From positions 52,233 to 116,232 of the forward strand of contig JBMNCQ010000022.1 in NCBI GenBank assembly GCA_049366715.1: DNA of 64,000 bases, written 5' to 3'. Below, in pieces: positions 25,550-34,637 of this stretch. The position numbers and the translations under genes are program-made. The DNA is from JBMNCQ01 sp049366715. GTDB taxonomy: Bacteria; Bacillota; Peptococcia; Peptococcales; BICA1-8. Numbering within the stretch: position 1 is the first letter of the stretch; every line of letters begins with the position of its first letter. The notes under the pieces were generated by a model. It saw nothing but the letters and a program-made list of their open reading frames with translations. It had not been told where the DNA came from and did not search any database.

Positions 25550-26125
25550 ATGCGAAACAGATTCCCCGCCCTGCCGATAAATAGTCTTTTCTTTATCGTG
25601 CAGGCTTTCACCGTAATGAGTCTCTCTGTTAAAGGTGCGGAAGACCAGGCCCTGGAAGCTTTAATAACTTTAACCCTCTATTTATTGTTTATCTACCTGG
25701 AGCAGCTTTGGCAGTTCAAGATCGAGAACTGGGTCAGATTGGCATTGATATTAACAATCATCGCCAATTCCGGGGGCGGACATTTTCTCGGAGGATATAA
25801 CACAAAATACTTTGATAAAATCCTGCATTTCTTTGGTTCTTTTTCGGCAGCGTCTTTTGCCTTTAGCGTAATAAATAAAATTTTTCACGTAAAGTATTCC
25901 TCCAGAGCGGTCATGTTTATCTTTATCAGCGCTGTAGGTCTGGCAATAGGGGCCCTCTATGAAATACTGGAATATTCCCTGGACCGCATATTTCTCATGA
26001 ATAACCAATTAGGGCTCTCCGATACAAATTTAGATTTAATAGCCGATGCTTTAGGGTCCCTGGCATCCGCAGTCTATATCACCTTTATTTCCGGTAATAA
26101 AACCCCCTTGACTAAAAAAGTTTAG
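25550..26125 (+). CDS. YjdF/DUF2238-like membrane protein
   Basis: A 191-aa protein with about six membrane segments. Family traits visible are YFDKILHFFGSFSAASFAF, AIGALYEILEYSLD and SDTNLDLIADALGSL, i.e. the conserved Asp/His, Glu and DT-x2-D-x3-D-x-LG motifs of the DUF2238 group. Function of the family is not established. AAAGGAAG precedes the ATG. Its last codons overlap the end of the convergent MocR gene by 4 bases. Confidence 0.75.
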   Translation: MRNRFPALPINSLFFIVQAFTVMSLSVKGAEDQALEALITLTLYLLFIYLEQLWQFKIENWVRLALILTIIANSGGGHFLGGYNTKYFDKILHFFGSFSAASFAFSVINKIFHVKYSSRAVMFIFISAVGLAIGALYEILEYSLDRIFLMNNQLGLSDTNLDLIADALGSLASAVYITFISGNKTPLTKKV

Positions 26126-27534
26126 CTTTTCTGGAACCAAACTTTATGCAAAAGGTTTATGGCCGGTTCGATATGTTCCAGAGCAATGCCGCCGTAGGAT
26201 AATAAAACTAGTGGATAATTGTCCTGAGTATTGCCTAAATAATAATTATTAATGGGTATTACCTTTACCCCTACCTTTTCAGCCAGTAAAGCAATATCAT
26301 CGGGAGACTCTTGTGTTTTTAACTCTAAAAGAATATGCAAACCGCTCTCCGCTCCCAAAATGTCCACTTTACCGGCCATAATCCTATGGACAGCTCCGAC
26401 TAAAACCTCATTTTTCTGGGCATATATTTTCCTAAGTTTCCTAATATGTTTGGCCAGCATTCCTTCCTGCATAAATAAAGCCAAAGCCATTTGTTCAATT
26501 TGTGATGAGGTTTGGTTATATTTCTTTTTCTGTTCTTGGTATTTTTTCAGCAAATCGGCAGGCAGAACCATATAGCTGATCCGGATAGCAGGGAGCAATA
26601 TCTTGGAAAAAATTCCTAGGTAAATGACATTGGCACCTTTGCTTAATCCCTGTAAAGAAGGGATAGGCCTGCCGGAATATCTTAATTCGCTGTCGTAATC
26701 GTCTTCAATAATATATCCGTTATTTTCATGAGCCCAGTTAAGAAGCTGAATTCTTTTATTGATCGGCATCACCGCGCCCATAGGGAATTGGTGGGAAGGG
26801 CTGACATAAACAATTTTAGCCCTGCTTGCAGCCAGGATACCGACATCTATCCCATCCTCCTCCAGTTTAATGGGAATAATATTGAAATTATGATCCTTAA
26901 AGATGTGCCGGGCCTGTTTAAAACCGGGATCTTCAAAACCGACGCTTTCATGAAAGTTTTTTAATAAACCACATAAAATTCCTAAAAGAGTCTGCACACC
27001 GGACCCGATAACAATATTCTCCGGAGAGCAGACAACCCCCCGGGATTGGTGAATATATCTGGCGATTTCTCCCCGCAGCTCCGGCTCGCCCTGATGGGAC
27101 CCATAAGTTAAAAACCGCTCATTATTATACATCAGGGATTTTGTCAGATACTTTTTCCAGAGGGAAAAATCAAAGCTTTCCTTATCAAGGTAATCATTTT
27201 TCATATCATATTGCTGTTTGGGCCGGGACTCTGCTTCTTCATCCACCTGATCAATCGTTCCTTTTTTAAAATTAAAACGATTACCGGCGATCTTATTCGC
27301 GAAGTAGCCCACTTTCGCCTTGCTCACAATATACCCCTCTACATCCAGCTGCTGATAAGCGGCTTCTATGGTCGTTTTGCTGACCTGCAAAGCCCGGGAC
27401 AGCTCCCGGATAGACGGGAGCTTGGTAAAGGGCTCGATCATCCCGGTGATTATTTCATTTTTTATGTAGCCATATAACTGTAAATATAAAGGTGTTGCCG
27501 ACTCTTTATCAAAGGCTAATGAAAATTCCAGCAT
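26122..27534 (-). CDS. MocR-type GntR/aminotransferase regulator (PdxR-like)
   Basis: N-terminal GntR winged helix (TPLYLQLYGYIKNEI ... LPSIRELSRALQVSKTTIEAAYQQL, about 10-75) fused to a fold-type I aminotransferase-like domain; the PLP Lys lies in NVIYLGIFSKILLPAIRISY. GGAGGAGAAG directly before the ATG at 27534 fixes the start over an in-frame ATG four codons upstream. MocR proteins bind PLP or pathway intermediates and control vitamin B6, GABA or cell-wall genes. It is divergent from an ECF transporter S component, with direct repeats between them, so a PdxR-like sensor of PLP controlling vitamin B6 uptake is the best inference. Confidence 0.88.
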   Translation of the reverse strand: MLEFSLAFDKESATPLYLQLYGYIKNEIITGMIEPFTKLPSIRELSRALQVSKTTIEAAYQQLDVEGYIVSKAKVGYFANKIAGNRFNFKKGTIDQVDEEAESRPKQQYDMKNDYLDKESFDFSLWKKYLTKSLMYNNERFLTYGSHQGEPELRGEIARYIHQSRGVVCSPENIVIGSGVQTLLGILCGLLKNFHESVGFEDPGFKQARHIFKDHNFNIIPIKLEEDGIDVGILAASRAKIVYVSPSHQFPMGAVMPINKRIQLLNWAHENNGYIIEDDYDSELRYSGRPIPSLQGLSKGANVIYLGIFSKILLPAIRISYMVLPADLLKKYQEQKKKYNQTSSQIEQMALALFMQEGMLAKHIRKLRKIYAQKNEVLVGAVHRIMAGKVDILGAESGLHILLELKTQESPDDIALLAEKVGVKVIPINNYYLGNTQDNYPLVLLSYGGIALEHIEPAINLLHKVWFQKS

Positions 27535-27553
27535 CTTCTCCTCCATCTGACCT

Positions 27554-27596
27554 GGTCATATTTTAAAAAACTGTCACTTTTCAGAAGGTCACTTTT
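27554..27596. promoter_or_regulatory. Candidate MocR operator: direct repeats
   Basis: GGTCATATTTT (27554), TGTCACTTTT (27572) and GGTCACTTTT (27587) are three like-oriented boxes 18 and 15 bases apart, in the gap between the regulator and the divergent ECF gene. MocR regulators are known to bind direct repeats in such gaps. Confidence 0.55.
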
Positions 27597-27692
27597 GTAT
27601 TAAATTATACATATAAAAAATGCCTACCACAATGTTTTTCTGAGCGCTCTGAAAAAACGACCAGTAAATTACATGATAGGAGGATAAATTCA

Positions 27693-28472
27693 TTGCAAAA
27701 TAATGCTGCCAGAAAGATTACCTTTGGGGGGTTAATGATCGCCTTAGTTTTTGTCACAACCTTTAGTGTAAAAATCCCGATACCCTTTACCCAGGGCTAT
27801 ATTCATGCCGGAGACAGTATGATTTTTGTCGCTGCCGTTTTATTGGGGTGGAAATACGGCGCTATCGCCGGGGGAGTCGGTTCGGCCCTGGCGGATATCT
27901 TAGGGGGCTATGCCAACTGGGCTTTACCAACCTTGATCATCAAGTCCGTTATGGGCGGATTGGTGGGCTGGATTGCCCACGATTCAGAGCCGGCGGAACA
28001 CAGCAGACATAATATGGTGGTGGGGATTTTTTCAGCTGTAGGCTGGGCCGGTTTTATGGGTTTACTAAAATTTTCTTTAAATACGGCTATTGCCGATCAT
28101 GCTCCCCGGCTTATCGGTGAAGTGGAAAGCATCACCGACCTGGAAGGGCTGCTAAGTTTAAGCCTCAAGCTCCAATCCCAATTATTATGGGCCGCTATTC
28201 TCATCCCCCTCGTTTTAGTGCTGTTTTCTCTGCTCTTTGCCAAAATTAATCTTAAGCTTTTTCATGTCAGTCAATTACTGGGCATGCTGGTTTCAGGTTT
28301 ATGGATGGTAGCAGGATATTATATTTCCGCAGGAATAATGTACGGAAGTTTTATTGTCCCCATCTTCAGCATCCCCTGGAATATCGTACAATTTGTCGGC
28401 GGCGGGGTTATTGCCTATTTTATTTTACTGGCCCTGCAAAAAGCTCCTGTACAAGAATACCTGAAAAGGTAA
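27693..28472 (+). CDS. ECF transporter S component (probable vitamin B6 precursor, PdxU-like)
   Basis: A 259-aa membrane protein with about six hydrophobic helices and the ECF S-component pattern IPIPFTQGYIHAGDSMIFVAAVLLG then AIAGGVGSALADILGGYANWALPTLIIKS-like segments. It would bind a vitamin and work with shared EcfAAT energising subunits, none of which are in the window. TTG start, with ATAGGAGGATA upstream. The 259-aa length with an extra helical insert around 110-165 is longer than riboflavin- or thiamine-type components. Substrate inferred from the MocR neighbour. Confidence 0.8.
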   Translation: MQNNAARKITFGGLMIALVFVTTFSVKIPIPFTQGYIHAGDSMIFVAAVLLGWKYGAIAGGVGSALADILGGYANWALPTLIIKSVMGGLVGWIAHDSEPAEHSRHNMVVGIFSAVGWAGFMGLLKFSLNTAIADHAPRLIGEVESITDLEGLLSLSLKLQSQLLWAAILIPLVLVLFSLLFAKINLKLFHVSQLLGMLVSGLWMVAGYYISAGIMYGSFIVPIFSIPWNIVQFVGGGVIAYFILLALQKAPVQEYLKR

Positions 28473-28533
28473 AAGATAGCCCGCTCTTTTTAAACTAATC
28501 GATCATCTTTATGTAATCTCTTCATTAAAAAAT

Positions 28534-28555
28534 GGCCCGTCCGGGCCTTTTTTTA
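28534..28555. terminator. Bidirectional terminator between convergent genes
   Basis: AAAAAATGGCCCG / CGGGCC TTTTTTT forms a GC-rich stem with A- and T-runs on either side, between the ECF gene and the ABC-F gene. Confidence 0.9.
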
Positions 28556-30109
28556 TACGATTTTCGTTGTCCACTCTTCCAGATTCCAGACATCTGTTAC
28601 CCAATCCTGATAAAAATCCGGTTCATGGGACACCAGCAGAACCGTTCCCTTAAATTCCTTTAAAGCTTTCTTAAGCTCCTCTTTCGCTGCAACGTCCAGA
28701 TGATTGGTCGGCTCATCCAGCACCAGCCAGTTGACATCCCGCAGCATTAGCTTACAGAGCCTGACTTTAGCGCTTTCCCCGCCACTGAGGACCAGCATCT
28801 TATTCGTAATATTCTCATTGCTTAAGCCGCTTCTGGCCAGGGCCTGACGAACCTCAAAATTCGTAAGACCGGGAAACTCCTGCCAGACTTCTTCCAGGGC
28901 TGTGTGATCATTATCCCTGCCGGCTTCCTGCTCAAAGTAGCCGGGGTAAAGATTATCCCCTGCAATAACCCTGCCGGAGAAAGGAGGGATCCGGCCTAAA
29001 AGGGTCTTGAGTAAAGTTGATTTGCCTAATCCGTTTACCCCTCTGACGGCTACTTTTTGACCCCTTTCCAGGGTTAAGCTGAATGATTTGGTCAAAGGTT
29101 CATGATAGCCCAGCACCAGCTCAACTGCTTCAAAAATTAGTCTGCCCGGTGTCTTCGCCTCCCGGAAAGAAAAGACCGGCTTAATTTTCTCCTTTGGTTT
29201 CTCCAACCGCTCTATTTTATCCAATTGCTTTTGCCGGCTTTTGGCCCGGCCGGTAGTTGAGATCCTCGCTTTATTGCGGGCAATGAAATCCTCCAGCCTT
29301 TCCACTTCTTTTTGCTGCTTTTCATAAGCCTGCAGTTCCTGCCGTTTTTTGATCGCATAAAGTTCCTTAAACTGCTGGTAATTACCTGTATATCTGGTTA
29401 AAGAAGTGTTTTCTACATGATAAATCACATTTACGACATCATTAACAAAAGTCATATCATGGGACACCAGCATAAAGCTGTTCTCATAATTGATCAGATA
29501 TTTTTTCAGCCATTCAATATGCTCCGCATCCAAATAATTAGTGGGCTCATCCAAAATCAATATCGTGGGGCTTTCCAGCAATAGCTTTGTCAGCAGGACT
29601 TTGGTCCGCTGACCGCCGCTTAAGTCCGCAACATCCTTATCTAACCCGATTTCTCCCAGACCCAGGCCGTTAGCGACCTCTTCGCTTCTGGCATCAATGG
29701 CGTAAAAACCATTGTGTTCCAGGATACTCTGAATATCTCCCACATCTTCCAGCATTTTATTTAATTCTTTATCATTTGCCCCGGCCATTTTATCGTAAAT
29801 TTGCAGCATCTCGGCTTCTAAGGCAAACATTCCTTGGAAAGCTTCCCGTAAACAGTCCCGGATTGTTTTTCCCTTCGTTAAAACTGTATGCTGGTCAAGA
29901 TAACCTACCGTAACTCTGTTGGACCACTCAATTTTTCCTTCGTCAGGCATCAGCTGACCGGTAATCATATTTAAAAAGGTAGACTTTCCTTCCCCATTGG
30001 CACCGATCAGGCCTACATGCTCACCTTTTAAAAGCCGGAAAGAAACATCCTCAAATATTTTCCTTGAGCCAAAACCATGGTTAATATTTTCTACATTTAA
30101 TACACTCAT
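28553..30109 (-). CDS. ABC-F family ATPase
   Basis: Two ABC nucleotide-binding domains in one soluble chain without membrane segments: GANGEGKSTFLN and LSGGQRTKVLL / ILDEPTNYLD in the first, GVNGLGKSTLLK and LSGGESAKVRL / VLDEPTNHLD in the second, joined by a charged linker (about 240-300: KKRQELQAYEKQQKEVERLE). ABC-F proteins act on ribosomes as translation factors or antibiotic-protection factors. The linker looks like the housekeeping YkpA/YbiT group, not a dedicated resistance subfamily, but I cannot separate these reliably. GGAGACAAAG is the ribosome site. Confidence 0.9.
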   Translation of the reverse strand: MSVLNVENINHGFGSRKIFEDVSFRLLKGEHVGLIGANGEGKSTFLNMITGQLMPDEGKIEWSNRVTVGYLDQHTVLTKGKTIRDCLREAFQGMFALEAEMLQIYDKMAGANDKELNKMLEDVGDIQSILEHNGFYAIDARSEEVANGLGLGEIGLDKDVADLSGGQRTKVLLTKLLLESPTILILDEPTNYLDAEHIEWLKKYLINYENSFMLVSHDMTFVNDVVNVIYHVENTSLTRYTGNYQQFKELYAIKKRQELQAYEKQQKEVERLEDFIARNKARISTTGRAKSRQKQLDKIERLEKPKEKIKPVFSFREAKTPGRLIFEAVELVLGYHEPLTKSFSLTLERGQKVAVRGVNGLGKSTLLKTLLGRIPPFSGRVIAGDNLYPGYFEQEAGRDNDHTALEEVWQEFPGLTNFEVRQALARSGLSNENITNKMLVLSGGESAKVRLCKLMLRDVNWLVLDEPTNHLDVAAKEELKKALKEFKGTVLLVSHEPDFYQDWVTDVWNLEEWTTKIV

Positions 30110-30372
30110 CTTTGTCTCCTTAAAATCTCTGAAATTTACATTACTTATCCATTTTAGCCCGGGAACAAACCGGAGTCAAAACAAAATACTGCCAAATTGT
30201 TAGCCAAACAGTACAAGACTTCCATTGAAAATTGAAAAAAATTTTTTACTTAAAAAAAACAGGAAAACTTATTTGCAGAAAAGAAGCATTAAAGAAAACC
30301 CTTTTCCATTCGTTATAAAATATGATTGCTTTAGGCACTATAAGTAAGAGAAAATCAAAAAGGGGTAATCCT

Positions 30373-32016
30373 ATGGATAAAGACATGAGCAGGTACCTGG
30401 AAGAGAAATTATATACACGGAATTTTACTAAGTATGGTTTGGATATGAACCCGGTTGTTTCCATAGCGGCAGGATTGTTTATTTTATTATTCTCTGTTTA
30501 CGCTCTGTATGATTTAGCAAATGCGGAGAAAAACTTTTCGGCTATAAAGAACTATATCATCACAAATTTTGACTGGCTGTTTATCCTGTCCAGTAATTTT
30601 TTTATTTTTGTCTGTTTGGCATTAGCCTTATCAAGACTTGGCGATGTCCGCATAGGCGGCTTTAACGCCACTCCCGAATTTACAAATTTCGCCTGGTATT
30701 CCATGCTCATTTCCGCCGGAATGGGTATCGGCCTGATGTTCTGGTCGGTGGGCGAGCCTTTATATCATGCCGTGTACACCCCTCCCATTTTTACAAGCCC
30801 CGAAGCAGCAGTTCAGGCACTGTCTACTACATTTTTCCACTGGGGTTTACATCCCTGGGGAATTTATGCACTGATTTCCCTGGCCCTGGCTTTTTTTGCC
30901 TATAATAAAAAACTTCCTCTGTCTTTGCGATCAGTCTTTTACCCTCTGTTAAAAGACCGGGTGTTTGGTCTAATCGGTGATCTAATTGATATTTTGGCCG
31001 TTGTCGCCTGCTTATTCGGACTGGCTACTTCTTTAGGTTTAGGAGTCCAGCAGATAAACAGCGGGTTAAACTATTTATTTGGTATTAAATATCATGTTAC
31101 GGTGCAGGTCATACTTATTGCTGTCATAACCATGATAGCTACATTGTCCGTAGTTTCCGGCATCGATAAGGGCGTTAAATTTTTATCTGAACTAAACATC
31201 AAAGTGGCTTTTGTGTTTCTAATTTTTATTCTGCTCCTGGGGCCGTCACTATACATAATTAAGATATTTTCCAATTCTTTAGGACTGTATCTGAACAACC
31301 TGATAAAGGCTTCCTTTTACTTATCTATCCGGGATACTGCCTGGCAGGGAGACTGGTCTGTGTTTTACCTGGCCTGGTGGATATCCTGGTCACCCTTCGT
31401 CGGCATGTTCATCGCCCGCATTTCCAAAGGAAGGACTGTCAAAGAATTTATCTCCGCTGTCTTGATCGTCCCTTCTTTACTGTCTTTTCTCTGGCTTGCG
31501 GTTTTCGGAGGAGCAGCAATTTATTTGAATAACACCCACGACGGACAGCTTTTTGCCGTTGTTCAGGAAAATTTGCCTGTTGCCCTCTTTGAAATGATTC
31601 AATTTCTGAATATATCCGTGCTGGCCGGAGCTGTCAAAGTATTCCTTTCAATTCTAGGCACTCTTTTGATTATCTCTTTTTTTGTTACATCCAGTGACTC
31701 GGGATCTCTTGTGGTGGACAGTATAGCCTCCGGAGGTAAAATCAACGCACCGGTTACGCAAAGAATATTTTGGGCTTTTATGGAAGGACTGGTAGCTGCG
31801 GTATTATTATTAATCGGCGGGGAAAAAGCTCTGTCGGCTCTCCAGACAGCGGTAATCAGCACAGGGCTGCCTTTTGCAATTATCCTTACCGTAATGACCA
31901 TCTCTCTTATCCATAGTATTCGGGAATCCTATTATAAACAAAGAAGGATCAAACATATTCATCTGTATGAGAATGTACTAAAGTATACCTCCAAAAACCC
32001 CAAGAAACATTCCTAA
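30373..32016 (+). CDS. BCCT-family betaine/carnitine/choline transporter
   Basis: A 547-aa protein with about twelve membrane helices. Signature sequences are SAGMGIGLMFWSVGEP (glycine-rich helix), FFHWGLHPWGIYAL and YLAWWISWSPFVGMFIARIS (Trp-rich substrate-site helix). AGGGGT upstream of the ATG at 30373 selects this start over an in-frame ATG 17 codons earlier. It likely imports a quaternary ammonium compound such as glycine betaine, either as osmoprotectant or methyl donor. The Gly-Met-Gly-Ile-Gly form of the helix is the one seen in sodium- or proton-coupled members; I cannot tell which. Confidence 0.92.
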   Translation: MDKDMSRYLEEKLYTRNFTKYGLDMNPVVSIAAGLFILLFSVYALYDLANAEKNFSAIKNYIITNFDWLFILSSNFFIFVCLALALSRLGDVRIGGFNATPEFTNFAWYSMLISAGMGIGLMFWSVGEPLYHAVYTPPIFTSPEAAVQALSTTFFHWGLHPWGIYALISLALAFFAYNKKLPLSLRSVFYPLLKDRVFGLIGDLIDILAVVACLFGLATSLGLGVQQINSGLNYLFGIKYHVTVQVILIAVITMIATLSVVSGIDKGVKFLSELNIKVAFVFLIFILLLGPSLYIIKIFSNSLGLYLNNLIKASFYLSIRDTAWQGDWSVFYLAWWISWSPFVGMFIARISKGRTVKEFISAVLIVPSLLSFLWLAVFGGAAIYLNNTHDGQLFAVVQENLPVALFEMIQFLNISVLAGAVKVFLSILGTLLIISFFVTSSDSGSLVVDSIASGGKINAPVTQRIFWAFMEGLVAAVLLLIGGEKALSALQTAVISTGLPFAIILTVMTISLIHSIRESYYKQRRIKHIHLYENVLKYTSKNPKKHS

Positions 32017-32098
32017 AGGAGAATTTTTTTAATCTTTACCCTTTTATCAGGCTACCTGCCCAAAGGAACCGCTGTTTTTATTCAGATCCGGATATTAA

Positions 32099-32128
32099 AA
32101 AGGCATTTCCAATATTGGAAATGCCTTT
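32099..32128. terminator. Bidirectional terminator
   Basis: AAAGGCATTTCC and GGAAATGCCTTT form a 12-bp stem with a 6-base loop between the BCCT gene and the convergent cold-shock gene. Confidence 0.88.
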
Positions 32129-32144
32129 GTCTTTTGGCTAAAGA

Positions 32145-32342
32145 TTAAAGTTTCGTTACATTTGCTGCTTGTGGGCCGCGAGCGCCTTCGACAACATCAA
32201 ATTCTACGCTTTGACCTTCATCAAGACTTTTGAATCCCTGACTTTGGATCGCTGAAAAATGGACAAAAACGTCTCCGTCCTGCTCACTTTCAATAAAACC
32301 AAAACCCTTTTCCGCATTAAACCATTTTACTGTACCTTTCAT
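32145..32342 (-). CDS. Cold-shock protein (CspA family)
   Basis: A 65-aa single OB-fold protein with RNP1 KGFGFIE and RNP2 VFVHFSAI, ending ARGPQAANVTKL. It binds single-stranded RNA and DNA and acts as an RNA chaperone. TAGGAGG lies ahead of the ATG. The promoter lies about 120 bases upstream, so it has the long 5' leader usual for csp genes. Confidence 0.97.
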   Translation of the reverse strand: MKGTVKWFNAEKGFGFIESEQDGDVFVHFSAIQSQGFKSLDEGQSVEFDVVEGARGPQAANVTKL

Positions 32343-32469
32343 TTTAAAGGCCTCCTAAAAATTAATTTGAATCAAAAAGCGGAAAGCATAAACAATTTAA
32401 AATCCATTCCTGTAACCAAGAGGCCCTAAAATCGTTTAATCATTTCGCATCTTTTTAACACCATTAAAT

Positions 32470-32498
32470 ATAATACTATACTCATCTGCAAATTGCAA
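32470..32498 (-). promoter_or_regulatory. Promoter of the cold-shock gene with long 5' leader
   Basis: TTGCAA, 17 bases, TATTAT on the minus strand; predicted start near 32463, giving a leader of about 120 bases before the csp ATG. The leader is AU-rich and may fold differently in the cold, as known for cspA. Confidence 0.65.
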
Positions 32499-32525
32499 GT
32501 TATTTACAAAAACAATCTACTCCTT

Positions 32526-34637
32526 TTATTTAGGCATTTTGATGATGACCTTAAATAAATCCCCGTCAATTTCCAGATTAAAACTCCCCTTTTGAATTTC
32601 GATCAGGCTTTTGGCAATAGATAATCCTAAGCCGCTGCCCTGGCTGCTGCGGGATTCATCTCCCCTTTTGAAGCGTTCCAGCAACTCTTCGGCAGAAATG
32701 TTCAATTCATAAGCGGAAATATTTTTGATGATCAGGTTTACTTCCGGTCCTCTATCTTCAACATCTAGATACACCCTTGATCCCTGCAGGGCATATTTAA
32801 AAATATTAGACAACAAATTCTCTATTGCTCGCCAGAGCAATTTCCCGTCTGCAGTTACATATACTTTATCCCGGGGATAATTAACCTTAAAGTCCAGCTT
32901 TTGTTCCCGGACCTTATCATCCACTTCCCCTAATCCCTGGGTTATTAAAGAAACTAAATCGATTTTTTCATAGTTCACCGGGATATTGCCGCTGGAAGCT
33001 TTAGCCGCCTCAAATAAATCAGCGGTCAGAACTTTTAGCCGCTGGGATTTCTGATCGATTATATCCAAGTATTCCGCAGCCTTTTCCGGGTCTTCTTCAT
33101 TTCTTAATAAATCAACATAAGTGATAATAGAAGTTAAAGGGGTCCGTATATCATGGGAGACATTCGTGATTAATTCCGTTTTTAACCGTTCACTTTTTAA
33201 CTCACTGGCAACGGCTTTTTGCAAACCCTCCGTAATGCTGTTGATATCGCCTGCCAGCCGGGCAAACTCGCCGCTGCCGGCCACATTTATTTTATTATGC
33301 AGGTCGCCTTCTTTGACTTTTGCCACCCCGTCTTTAACAGCCTGAAATTCCCGGACTTTTTTCAAAGCCAGCCACCCTGCTATTCCGACCGTTATGGGGA
33401 AAATAAAAAATGTCAGCGCAACAATCAACGGATAACCGACTATGATTAAGATAACTTTTATCCCCACACTGCCGCTGTTATATATTTCTTTTAAAAAGTT
33501 AAATATTTTACTGAAAATGATATAAACTAAAGTGTGTTTAATAAAGGTCTTATTCTTGATGTGCTTGACTAAGGATAAAACTAATATTAATCCCGGCGCC
33601 CCTATTAACAAGGTACTGGGCAGGACCGCCTGGTAGAGCCTGGTATCAAAAATAAAAGATACTACCCCGCACCATAACAAGATTAAAGAAAAGCACAGCA
33701 GCATATTAAAATCATTATAAAGCCGGTCAATGATATTCAGCCGGATCTCTTTGCTCCCCAAAGACTTTCTCCCGATCACGATGATCAGATAAAGAAACGC
33801 TGCCGCTAATCCCGCTGCAAAAGCCAGTATTTTATATAAGCTCAGGGTTATAAAATCCTTGTCATTTTGCCAGTCTTCAATTCTCTGATTTAAGAATTCT
33901 TCGGAAAAGGCAATATACAAGGCCCTGTTTTGCTGAGTCGGTTTATCACCATTTAATTCAATATTGGTTGAGCGGATCATTCTGTTGATATCTTGTTCAA
34001 TCCAGTAATAATAAGAATTTTCTCTGATCTCTGCAGGATACACCGTCTCTTCGGCTTTGTCGAAGATCAGATAAGACGGGTAAGATTTAAAGAAATCTTT
34101 CTCCGGGCCGGGTATATTGGTAAAAACATTTTCACCGACACCGCCATAGTAAAGAACGCCTTGTACTGTTTCCAGCTTGCGTAAAGCGTCGTTGTAGGTC
34201 TTTAGATCTTCAGCAATCAAAGTATCCTTTATTCGGGCAATTTTATCTGCATAAACTTCTTCGAATTTCCGGTAGTTTTCTGCAGAGGATAATCCGTCAT
34301 TATAGCCTTCCTGGTAATTATACTCAAATTGCCTGAACAGCGATTCTTTCTCCCTTTTTATCTCTTCTTCGGTAATACTTTCCCCGTTTAAAATATGTTC
34401 CTCACTTTTAAATTCCATTAAGGTTGTTAAAGGGTCAAGCACCTGGCTGCTTTCTCGCTGATAGTCCCTGCTCAGATAATAGTTCTTTTCAAAAGCCGCC
34501 CCCAGATCACCTTGATTCAAGACTACAATATTATTTAAGAAAACTGTTATGCCACCGGTAAAGCATACTAAGGCAATTATAAAAACTATTCCTTTTATTA
34601 CCGGCGAATGGCTATAATTTTTCCACCTTATATCCAA
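32526..34637 (-). CDS. Membrane sensor histidine kinase (VanS-like core)
   Basis: 703 aa. TM1 near 15-33, an extracytoplasmic region of about 220 residues, a bundle of four or five further TMs (about 265-430), HAMP, then HisKA with phospho-acceptor His495 in NVSHDIRTPLTS and an ATPase domain with N-box ENLLSNIFKYA and G2 box GSGLGLSIAKSL. The usual DxGxG box is replaced by IIKNISAYELNIS, as in a subgroup of Firmicutes kinases. The start is TTG at 34637, inside the end of the response-regulator gene (26-base overlap). Signal is unknown. Confidence 0.9.
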   Translation of the reverse strand: MDIRWKNYSHSPVIKGIVFIIALVCFTGGITVFLNNIVVLNQGDLGAAFEKNYYLSRDYQRESSQVLDPLTTLMEFKSEEHILNGESITEEEIKREKESLFRQFEYNYQEGYNDGLSSAENYRKFEEVYADKIARIKDTLIAEDLKTYNDALRKLETVQGVLYYGGVGENVFTNIPGPEKDFFKSYPSYLIFDKAEETVYPAEIRENSYYYWIEQDINRMIRSTNIELNGDKPTQQNRALYIAFSEEFLNQRIEDWQNDKDFITLSLYKILAFAAGLAAAFLYLIIVIGRKSLGSKEIRLNIIDRLYNDFNMLLCFSLILLWCGVVSFIFDTRLYQAVLPSTLLIGAPGLILVLSLVKHIKNKTFIKHTLVYIIFSKIFNFLKEIYNSGSVGIKVILIIVGYPLIVALTFFIFPITVGIAGWLALKKVREFQAVKDGVAKVKEGDLHNKINVAGSGEFARLAGDINSITEGLQKAVASELKSERLKTELITNVSHDIRTPLTSIITYVDLLRNEEDPEKAAEYLDIIDQKSQRLKVLTADLFEAAKASSGNIPVNYEKIDLVSLITQGLGEVDDKVREQKLDFKVNYPRDKVYVTADGKLLWRAIENLLSNIFKYALQGSRVYLDVEDRGPEVNLIIKNISAYELNISAEELLERFKRGDESRSSQGSGLGLSIAKSLIEIQKGSFNLEIDGDLFKVIIKMPK

